From Methanomicrobiales archaeon (GTDB taxonomy: Archaea > Halobacteriota > Methanomicrobia > Methanomicrobiales > JACTUA01), in assembly GCA_028678815.1 (NCBI GenBank), contig JAJRCS010000125.1, positions 1-5,107 on the forward strand: a stretch of DNA of 5,107 nt, given 5' to 3'. Under the pieces are notes generated by a model that was not told where the DNA came from, did no database searches, and saw nothing but the letters and a program-made list of their open reading frames with translations. The translations under genes were made by a program, and so were the position numbers. This document shows positions 1 to 4,613 of this stretch, one piece after another; the first letter of the stretch is position 1; each line of letters opens with the position of its first letter.

Positions 1-115
1 CATTTCTGATGAAATGCCACTCTTTTCACCTGCGGTGACCGGGGGCCATTTGTCACCTTCGGTGACCATGGGCCATTTCTCCCGAAATGTCCCTCCCTTT
101 TTCCTTCGGAAAAAG

Positions 116-142
116 TGCCGCGTTTCTTCGAAACAGCGGCTT
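116..142 (+). repeat. 27-bp direct repeat, copy 1
   Basis: This 27-bp segment is identical to 160-186, at a period of 44 bp. Each copy contains one long hairpin: arms GCCGC plus GTTTC, loop TTC, then GAAAC, a bulged A and GCGGC. Between the copies lies the hairpin TTCACC-TTC-GGTGAA, so the repeating unit is a pair of alternating hairpins. Confidence 0.9.
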
Positions 143-159
143 TTTCACCTTCGGTGAAC

Positions 160-186
160 TGCCGCGTTTCTTCGAAACAGCGGCTT
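160..186 (+). repeat. 27-bp direct repeat, copy 2
   Basis: This is the exact second copy of the segment at 116-142. Even the bulged A is conserved. That suggests recent duplication or selection on the sequence, not only on stem pairing. The copy ends about 45 bp before the start codon of the CBS/ParB-like gene. Confidence 0.9.
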
Positions 187-197
187 CTCCACCGATC

Positions 198-209
198 AAT
201 CCATATCCC
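198..209 (+). promoter_or_regulatory. Weak candidate TATA box for the CBS/ParB-like gene
   Basis: The most AT-rich stretch just upstream of the gene is ATCCATATCC. Its centre is about 26 nt before the ATG at 231, the distance expected for an archaeal TATA box driving a leaderless transcript. The match to a TATA consensus is poor, so this call rests mainly on spacing and on the similar arrangement at the other genes in the window. Confidence 0.3.
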
Positions 210-230
210 GGCACGTCCCAGATCTGTGCG

Positions 231-1016
231 ATGGACAAGAAGAAGGTCAGGGACTACATGACCTACGACGTCGTGACCATCGACGCCCATGCCACGGTGA
301 AGGATGTCATCGAGACCATCCAGACCACGAAGCACGACGGCTTTCCCGTGACCGACAACAGCGAGGTGGTGGGCTACATCTCGGCCCGGGACCTCCTCTT
401 CGTCCACCCCACCACCCCCGTGGAACGGATCATGTCCACCCACCTCATCGTCGCCGACCCCGACATGTCCATCAACGACGCGGCCCGGGTCATCTTCCGG
501 AGCGGGATCCAGAAGCTCCCGGTCGTGGACGAGACGAACCGGCTCCTCGGGATCATCTCCAACGCCGATGTCATCCGGTCCCAGATCGAGCACGTCTCCC
601 CCGAGAAGGTCTTCAAGTTCATCGATACCCTCCGGAAGCTCTACGGCGTCGAGCCGAAGCTCCACCGGGACCAGGTGGAGATTGCGGGCCTCCTCCCCAC
701 CCAGACGAAGATCTACGAGGACGAGCTGGAGGGGAGGATGTACGAGATCAAAAAGGGCCTCGCCGAGCCCCTCATCGTCGTGAAGAGGCCGGGGCGGTAC
801 ATCCTCGTGGACGGGCACCACCGGGCCATCGCGGCAAAGCGCCTCGGGATCCTGAACCTCGAGGCGTACATCATCGAGATCGACAAGGACATCGAGCTCG
901 GGATGGAGCGGACCGCCCGGGCCATGAACCTCTCCTCCCTCGACGACATCAAGGTCATGGACTACGCCCGGCACCCCCTGGTCGCCCTCACCCACCGCCT
1001 CGTCCGGCACGGGTGA
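231..1016 (+). CDS. CBS-pair protein with C-terminal ParB/Srx-like domain (ParB-family annotation; possible serine kinase-like)
   Basis: The protein has 261 residues. Two CBS domains occupy about residues 5-57 (KVRDYMTYDVVTI to GYISARDLL) and 65-118 (RIMSTHLIVADPDMSI to GIISNADVI). Such pairs usually bind adenosine nucleotides and regulate an attached domain. After a helical linker, residues about 150-218 form a ParB/sulfiredoxin-like fold with the diagnostic VDGHHRAIAAKRLG at 193-206. No helix-turn-helix follows, only about 43 residues ending in SLDDIKVMDYARHPLV and a short tail. It therefore lacks the DNA-binding half of real ParB proteins. Archaeal ParB-like proteins with a DGHHR motif include the ADP-dependent free serine kinase SerK, so a nucleotide-regulated kinase is a real alternative to a partition role. 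The start at 231 is chosen because CBS homology begins immediately after it and the upstream extension is encoded by hairpin repeats. No Shine-Dalgarno is visible, so the mRNA may be leaderless. Cytosolic; no signal peptide or membrane segment. Confidence 0.9.
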   Translation: MDKKKVRDYMTYDVVTIDAHATVKDVIETIQTTKHDGFPVTDNSEVVGYISARDLLFVHPTTPVERIMSTHLIVADPDMSINDAARVIFRSGIQKLPVVDETNRLLGIISNADVIRSQIEHVSPEKVFKFIDTLRKLYGVEPKLHRDQVEIAGLLPTQTKIYEDELEGRMYEIKKGLAEPLIVVKRPGRYILVDGHHRAIAAKRLGILNLEAYIIEIDKDIELGMERTARAMNLSSLDDIKVMDYARHPLVALTHRLVRHG

Positions 1017-1027
1017 CCGGGATCACC
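1012..1027. terminator. Possible bidirectional hairpin at a convergent gene junction
   Basis: GGTGA (1012-1016) and TCACC (1023-1027) form a 5-bp inverted repeat with a 6-nt loop. It covers the TGA stop of the + strand gene and the last base of the TAG stop of the - strand gene. Neither strand has a T-run after it, and archaeal termination usually depends on T-runs, so this is a weak call. Confidence 0.2.
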
Positions 1028-2205
1028 TAGGATCCGCCGATGCCTGCATCGTACTTCGGGTTGAGCACGTGCTCCCGGACGACGGTCTTTTCCCCGACGG
1101 TCACCTCGGGCCAGATCCGGGTCCCCGAGTGGACCACGACCCCGTCCCTGAGGACGACCCGGGGGCCGATGATGGTGTCGTTCTCGATGGAGCACTCCTC
1201 CCCCATTACCGTGTCGTTGTCGATGACCGACCCGCTGATGGTGCAGTTCCTCCCCACCACCACGTGGTTGTAGATGGAGCAGGAGAAGATCTTCGTGTGC
1301 CCCCGGATGGTGCACCCCTCGCCGATGGAGGTGTAGGGGCCGATGAGGACGTTCCCCTCGATGGTGGTTCCCGCCCCGATGGCGACCGGCCCGATGATCC
1401 GGGACTGGGACCCGAGGGTCACGGAGCCGGAGAACTGGACGGGGCCCGCGATCTGGGCGCCCTGGACATGGAGGTCCCCCGAGACGGCCATGTACGGGAT
1501 CTCCTGGAGCTTCCACCGCTCCGCCTGCCTGAGAGACCGGGGGCTCCCGACGTCGGTCCAGTTCCCCCGGGCGAGCCAGCCCCGGAGGGTCTGCCCCCCG
1601 GAGAGGAGCTTCGGGAAGAGGTCCCGGGCGAAGTCGTACTTTTTCCCGTGGGGGATGTGGTCGAAGACCTCGGGGTCGCAGACGTACATCCCGGTGCTCG
1701 CGAGGTTCGAGAAGATCTCCCCCGGCCCGGGCTTCTCCTTGAACCTCTTTATGTGGTAGTTCACGTCCAGCTCGGCGATCCCGAACTCGCTCGGGTCGTC
1801 GATGGAGATGAGGCCGATGGAGGTGATGCTCTTCCCCCTCGCATGGGACCGGAAGAACTCCAGGAGGTTCACGTCGGTGACATGGTCCCCGCCCACCACG
1901 AGGAACCGTCCGCCGTCCAGGTACCGCTGGGCGTTCTTCACCGATCCCGCGGTCCCGAGCTTCGTCTTCTCCTGGACGTACCGGATGTTCGCCCCGAAGA
2001 GGGACCCGTCCCCGAGGGCCTTCTCGATGACCTCCCCCATGTACCCGAGGGTGAGGACCATCTCGGTGAACCCGAGGTTCGAGAGGTGGGAGACGAGGTG
2101 GGCGATGGACGGGATGTTCACGATGGGGATGCAGGGCTTCGGCCGCTCGAAGGTGAGGGGCCGGAGCCGGGTCCCCTCGCCCCCGCACATGATGCAGACC
2201 TTCAT
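1027..2205 (-). CDS. NDP-sugar pyrophosphorylase (sugar-phosphate nucleotidyltransferase) with left-handed beta-helix domain
   Basis: This 392-residue cytosolic enzyme is predicted to join a sugar 1-phosphate and an NTP into an NDP-sugar plus pyrophosphate, feeding glycan, S-layer or cell-surface sugar synthesis. The N-terminal Rossmann-like domain (about 1-235) opens with MKVCIMCGGEGTRLRPLT, the nucleotide-binding signature. It continues with RPKP (21-24), LGTAGSV (83-89), VVGGDH (103-108), FKEKP (155-159) and NWTDVGSP (215-222). Residues about 240-372 form a hexapeptide-repeat left-handed beta helix, with repeats such as IIGPVAIG, IEGNVLIG and VVVGRNCTI. The architecture matches the COG1208 group, which includes mannose-1-phosphate guanylyltransferases and glucose-1-phosphate uridylyl/thymidylyltransferases. 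The exact sugar and nucleotide cannot be told from sequence alone. Length is normal and no catalytic motif is missing. The start is fixed by the signature beginning at residue 1. No Shine-Dalgarno is seen. It is a single-gene unit, convergent with the gene on its left and divergent from the gene on its right. Confidence 0.93.
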   Translation of the reverse strand: MKVCIMCGGEGTRLRPLTFERPKPCIPIVNIPSIAHLVSHLSNLGFTEMVLTLGYMGEVIEKALGDGSLFGANIRYVQEKTKLGTAGSVKNAQRYLDGGRFLVVGGDHVTDVNLLEFFRSHARGKSITSIGLISIDDPSEFGIAELDVNYHIKRFKEKPGPGEIFSNLASTGMYVCDPEVFDHIPHGKKYDFARDLFPKLLSGGQTLRGWLARGNWTDVGSPRSLRQAERWKLQEIPYMAVSGDLHVQGAQIAGPVQFSGSVTLGSQSRIIGPVAIGAGTTIEGNVLIGPYTSIGEGCTIRGHTKIFSCSIYNHVVVGRNCTISGSVIDNDTVMGEECSIENDTIIGPRVVLRDGVVVHSGTRIWPEVTVGEKTVVREHVLNPKYDAGIGGS

Positions 2206-2229
2206 CGGTGGAGTATGGGCTCGGCAGGG

Positions 2230-2239
2230 TTATTAAGGG
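2230..2239 (-). promoter_or_regulatory. Candidate TATA box for the nucleotidyltransferase gene
   Basis: Read on the - strand, the sequence is CCCTTAATAA. Its AT core is centred about 29 nt upstream of the ATG at 2205, which would place the transcript start at or within about 3 nt of the start codon. There is no purine-rich ribosome site between it and the ATG, which fits a leaderless message. Confidence 0.5.
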
Positions 2240-2274
2240 TGCACGTGCGGTTAAGGGGAGGGCTAAACCCTTAA
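2233..2274. promoter_or_regulatory. Repeated TTAAGGG motifs around a GCACGTGC palindrome in a divergent promoter region
   Basis: TTAAGGG occurs at 2233-2239 and 2251-2257 on the + strand and in reverse (CCCTTAA) at 2268-2274. The first two are separated by the perfect 8-bp palindrome GCACGTGC (2241-2248). The second and third form an inverted repeat with a 10-nt spacer. The region lies between two divergent genes and overlaps the candidate TATA boxes of both, so it could be an operator for a regulator of either. No regulator is recognisable in this window. Confidence 0.4.
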
Positions 2275-2277
2275 GAG
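2268..2277 (+). promoter_or_regulatory. Weak candidate TATA box for the YkgJ-type gene
   Basis: CCCTTAAGAG is centred about 29 nt upstream of the ATG at 2301, the same distance as at the other genes here. The match to a TATA consensus is weak. The GAGG that touches the ATG is too close to act as a ribosome binding site. Confidence 0.3.
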
Positions 2278-2300
2278 GCGACCCGGGATATCTCCTGAGG

Positions 2301-2798
2301 ATGGCCGTCTTCGAGTGCAGCCGGTGCGGCCTCTGCTGCATGAACTTCGGGGAGCTCATCCGGATAGAGCGGGAGCTCTCTGACATCGAGTTCTACTGCC
2401 GGTTCCTCATCACGAACGAGCTCTTCCGGGCCCGGGTGATGCCCGGGTGGCGGGAGGCCTTCGCCGATACGGCCGAGGTGGATGCCCACCCGGCCTGGTG
2501 CCGGTTCCTCAGGAGATCTCCCGACGGGCGGGGGTACATCTGCACCATCCATGAGACGAACGCCTCCATCTGCCGGGATTTCCGGTGCTGCGTCATGCGG
2601 ATCTATGACCGGTCCGGGACGCAGGTCGGGAAGGTGGGCGGGAACCGGAGCCTGAACACGGAGAACGAGGAGCTCAAGGCGATCTTCCGGGAAAAAGTGA
2701 TGGGACTACAGGCCGGCACCCTGAAGGAATGGCTTGCGGCCGCGGCCTCCGTCCTCACCTCTGCGGGGTACCGGGTGGTGGTGTATGACGAGGGGTAG
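2301..2798 (+). CDS. YkgJ-family cysteine-cluster protein (putative Fe-S or zinc binding)
   Basis: The protein has 165 residues and begins MAVFECSRCGLCC. This is the CxxCxxCC motif (C6, C9, C12, C13) that defines the YkgJ / PF03692 family. Further cysteines lie at C33, C67, C81 (GYICTIHE), C91 (SICRDF), C96 and C97. They match the family pattern of spaced cysteines ending in C-R-x-F-x-C. The family is thought to bind a metal or Fe-S cluster, and its biochemical role is mostly unknown. The C-terminal third (about 120-165) is predicted helical without cysteines. There is no signal peptide or membrane segment. The start at 2301 is preferred over an upstream in-frame GTG at 2208. The Cys motif begins five residues after this ATG, and the longer version would translate the promoter region and add a basic tail unlike the family. 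The small Cys-rich gene follows closely and probably shares the transcript. Confidence 0.88.
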   Translation: MAVFECSRCGLCCMNFGELIRIERELSDIEFYCRFLITNELFRARVMPGWREAFADTAEVDAHPAWCRFLRRSPDGRGYICTIHETNASICRDFRCCVMRIYDRSGTQVGKVGGNRSLNTENEELKAIFREKVMGLQAGTLKEWLAAAASVLTSAGYRVVVYDEG

Positions 2799-2813
2799 GC
2801 GCACCCTCCCCGT

Positions 2814-2820
2814 GGAGAGG
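2814..2820 (+). promoter_or_regulatory. Shine-Dalgarno site deciding the start of the small Cys-rich gene
   Basis: GGAGAGG lies 6 nt before a GTG at 2827 and is complementary to the CUCC end of archaeal 16S rRNA. It is the best ribosome binding site in the window, at the only gene that is clearly internal to a transcript. Confidence 0.5.
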
Positions 2821-2826
2821 GGTGAA

Positions 2827-3048
2827 GTGAGATGCCTCCCGGGGGAGCCGGTCATCGTGGAGAAGTGCCGGTTCTGTGTTCACTCGACGTCCTTCCGGAT
2901 CAAAACTGCCTGGATCACCTCCCCGGCGAGGGCCTACTGCCTCCGGAGCAGGCCGGAGAAGGACGTGGACCTCTCGACGGTAGAAGAGGTGGAGTGCGAT
3001 GACCTCGACGGAGAGGGCTACCGCTCCATCATGAGCATCCTCAGCTAG
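2827..3048 (+). CDS. Small Cys-rich protein of unknown function
   Basis: With the GTG start at 2827 the product has 73 residues, beginning [17 protein letters not shown]. Cysteines lie at 3, 14, 17, 38 and 57. The CxxC at 14-17 plus C38 could ligate zinc or an Fe-S cluster. The C-terminal half is acidic ([19 protein letters not shown]). I do not recognise the family. GTG 2827 is preferred because GGAGAGG sits 6 nt upstream and the Cys-rich core starts at once. An ATG at 2785 in the same frame would give 87 residues and overlap the preceding gene by 14 bp, preceded by a weaker GGTGG-like site, and remains possible. The gene follows the YkgJ-type gene by 28 bp, so the two are probably co-transcribed and may act together. 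Its TAG stop lies inside a CTAG shared with the stop of the convergent cobQ gene. Confidence 0.72.
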   Translation: MRCLPGEPVIVEKCRFCVHSTSFRIKTAWITSPARAYCLRSRPEKDVDLSTVEEVECDDLDGEGYRSIMSILS

Positions 3049-4559
3049 CGGGATGTCCCGGGGAAGAAGGACAGGATCGTCTCCATATCCAGGTGCGCCT
3101 CGAAGAGATCTGCCAGCTGGTCGTAGGGATCCGCTCCTTTCGGGACGTCCTCTGCCCCCTTCGCGGGACCCCCCGCCCTGACGGGGATGGGGCTCCCGCC
3201 CGGCACGGCCCCCCCTGCGAACCGGAGGCCCTTCCTCCCGTAGAGGAAGGAGAGGAGGGCCGTAACGGCCCCCTCGTTCTGGAAGAGGCCGTGGAGGTAG
3301 GTCCCGAAGACGAGGCCGTCCGGGGAGGCCGCCCCGTCACCGGTGAAGGCCTCCTCAGCCTCACCCGGGTCCGTCTCGCCCATGTGGATCTCGTACCCGG
3401 TCACCTCGCCCATGCCCGACAGGATGGGGCCGACCGGGCGGGCCCGGACCCGGACCTGCTTCGTGGTCTTCTCGTACCGGTCGAACCGGGTGACCACCGG
3501 GAGGAGGCCGATACCCGGGTACACCCCGTGGCCCCCCTCGATCCCCTGGTCCCGGATCTCCTTCCCGAGCATCTGGAATCCCCCGCAGATGCCGATGACC
3601 GGGATCCCCCGCTCCCCCGCCCGCCGGATCTCGGCGGCAGTCCCCGACTCCTGGAGGATCCCGAGGTCCTCCACGGTGTTCTTCGTGCCCGGGAGGATGA
3701 CGCAGTCATAGGCCGTGAGGCTCCGGCCGGGGTCCACGTAGTCCACGGGCACGAGGCGCTCGAGGGGCTCGAAGTCGGTGAAGTTGGAGATGTGGGGGAG
3801 CCGGATGACCGCGATCCGGACCGGCCCCCCAGCTGCCCTCTTGTCGGCGAGGGAGAGGGAGTCCTCAGAGGGGAGGGGGATATCTGCCCAGGGGATGACC
3901 CCGAGGACGGGAACCCCGGTGATCTCCTCGAGGATACTCTCCCCCTGCGTGAAGAGGGATGGGTCGCCCCGGAACTTGTTCACGATGATCCCCTGCACGA
4001 GGGGCCGGATGTCCTCCGGGAGGAGCTGGATCGTCCCGTACACCTGGGCGAAGATCCCGCCCCGCTCGATATCCCCGATGAGGAGGATGGGGAGCCGGAG
4101 GGCCCGGGCGAGGAGGATGTTGGCGATGTCCCGGTCGTAGAGGTTCATCTCGGCGGCACCCCCCGCCCCCTCGACGACGATATTCCCGTACTGCTCCTCG
4201 AGCTTCCGGTATGCCCCGAGGACCTCCCCGAGGAGGAACTCCGTCTCCCGGTAGTACTCCCGGATGGGGAGATCCCGGTACGGTCTCCCGTGGAGGACGA
4301 CCTGGGAGACCCCTTCCCCCTTCGGCTTGAGGAGGACGGGGTTCATCTCCGCCCCGGGCTCCACCCCGGCCGCGAAGGCCTGGACCGCCTGGGCAATCCC
4401 GATCTCCGACCCGTCCCTCGTCACGAAGGAGTTGAGGCTCATGTTCTGGGACTTGAAGGGTGCCACCCGGATTCCCCGCCGGTGGAGCGCCCTGCAGAGG
4501 GCGGTGACGGCGATGCTCTTCCCTGCATGGGATGCGGTCCCGAGGACCATGAGGGACAT
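3045..4559 (-). CDS. cobQ: Cobyric acid synthase (adenosylcobyrinate a,c-diamide amidotransferase)
   Basis: The enzyme (CobQ; CbiP in the anaerobic pathway) uses glutamine and ATP to amidate four side chains of adenosylcobyrinic acid a,c-diamide, giving adenosylcobyric acid, a late cytosolic step in B12 synthesis. The 504-residue product has an N-terminal dethiobiotin-synthetase-like ATPase: P-loop GTASHAGKS (7-15), SQNMSLNS (37-44), [13 protein letters not shown] (128-140), GDIERGGIF (162-170) and NKFRGDP (194-200). A class I-like glutamine amidotransferase domain follows (about 248-440), with ILPGTKNT (288-295), nucleophile Cys325 in [10 protein letters not shown] and His423 in GTYLHGLF. 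Residues about 447-477 form a Gly/Pro/Ala-rich stretch before the conserved-looking end [14 protein letters not shown]. The ATG at 4559 is chosen over an in-frame ATG at 4577. The family begins MSLMVLGT, and the TATA box is centred 26 nt upstream of 4559 but only about 8 nt from 4577. It is divergent from nrdJ, whose product needs the cofactor made by this pathway. Confidence 0.96.
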   Translation of the reverse strand: MSLMVLGTASHAGKSIAVTALCRALHRRGIRVAPFKSQNMSLNSFVTRDGSEIGIAQAVQAFAAGVEPGAEMNPVLLKPKGEGVSQVVLHGRPYRDLPIREYYRETEFLLGEVLGAYRKLEEQYGNIVVEGAGGAAEMNLYDRDIANILLARALRLPILLIGDIERGGIFAQVYGTIQLLPEDIRPLVQGIIVNKFRGDPSLFTQGESILEEITGVPVLGVIPWADIPLPSEDSLSLADKRAAGGPVRIAVIRLPHISNFTDFEPLERLVPVDYVDPGRSLTAYDCVILPGTKNTVEDLGILQESGTAAEIRRAGERGIPVIGICGGFQMLGKEIRDQGIEGGHGVYPGIGLLPVVTRFDRYEKTTKQVRVRARPVGPILSGMGEVTGYEIHMGETDPGEAEEAFTGDGAASPDGLVFGTYLHGLFQNEGAVTALLSFLYGRKGLRFAGGAVPGGSPIPVRAGGPAKGAEDVPKGADPYDQLADLFEAHLDMETILSFFPGTSR

Positions 4560-4579
4560 GCAATGGAAGGTGTGCATGG

Positions 4580-4591
4580 GTTTTTATTAAA
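4580..4591. promoter_or_regulatory. Shared bidirectional TATA box between cobQ and nrdJ
   Basis: TTTTTATTAAA on the + strand reads TTTAATAAAAA on the - strand, so the element looks like a TATA box in both directions. Its centre (about 4586) is about 28 nt before the nrdJ ATG at 4614 and about 26-27 nt before the cobQ ATG at 4559. It is the only AT-rich stretch in the intergenic region. Neither start has a Shine-Dalgarno at useful distance; a GGAG at 4592-4595 is 18 nt from the nrdJ ATG. Both transcripts are therefore predicted to be leaderless or nearly so. Two overlapping boxes are an alternative to one truly shared box. Confidence 0.7.
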
Positions 4592-4613
4592 GGAGTGCTT
4601 TACACCTCACCGT

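Larger units (their letters stand above)
1..186. repeat. Cluster of eight short perfect or near-perfect hairpins
   Basis: Eight inverted repeats lie almost end to end. They are CATTTC-TGAT-GAAATG (1-16), TCACC-TGC-GGTGA (26-38), GTCACC-TTC-GGTGAC (52-66), CATTTC-TCCC-GAAATG (74-89), TTTTTCC-TTC-GGAAAAA (98-114), a 10-bp stem with TTC loop and one bulged A (117-140), TTCACC-TTC-GGTGAA (144-158) and an exact copy of the 10-bp-stem hairpin (161-184). Arm sequences differ but the 3-nt loops are nearly constant: TTC five times, TGC once. The array may continue left of the window. The + strand can be read open from 87 into the next gene, but that stretch is encoded by the hairpins and has no recognisable protein character, so I treat the region as non-coding. 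Function is unknown. Possibilities are a transcription terminator cluster for an upstream gene, a nucleoid or replication element, or a remnant of a mobile element. Confidence 0.85.

Noticed and set aside
117..184. Resemblance of GTTTC-TTC-GAAACA to parS half-sites, next to a ParB-like gene
   Set aside because: The half-sites are similar to bacterial parS (TGTTTC and GAAACA), but the spacer is 3 instead of 4 nt. The adjacent protein has no helix-turn-helix to bind such a site. The match is more likely chance within a hairpin.
1..190. CRISPR array
   Set aside because: There are no regularly spaced identical repeats with unique spacers. Only one unit is duplicated and the intervening DNA is itself palindromic.
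87..230. N-terminal extension of the CBS/ParB-like gene to an ATG at 87
   Set aside because: The extension is encoded by the hairpin repeats and resembles no domain. The CBS domain starts right after the ATG at 231.
1150..1400. Repeated GATGGTG/GATGGAG-like motifs
   Set aside because: They fall in the part of the nucleotidyltransferase gene encoding the hexapeptide beta-helix and reflect repeated protein sequence, not a DNA element.
962..2386. Very long - strand open frame overlapping the nucleotidyltransferase gene, and a similar long + strand frame at 1069-2274
   Set aside because: Both are Arg/Gly/Pro- or Asp/Gly/Pro-rich translations with no family features, as expected for shadow frames in high-GC DNA. 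The nucleotidyltransferase frame carries all the conserved motifs.
2290..2517. 11-bp inverted repeat (2290-2300 and 2507-2517)
   Set aside because: A few exact 11-bp matches are expected by chance in a window of this size, and one arm lies within a coding region without other signal.
4560..4613. Cobalamin riboswitch between cobQ and nrdJ
   Set aside because: The 54-bp intergenic region is far too short for the riboswitch, no B12-box-like sequence is seen, and both transcripts look leaderless.
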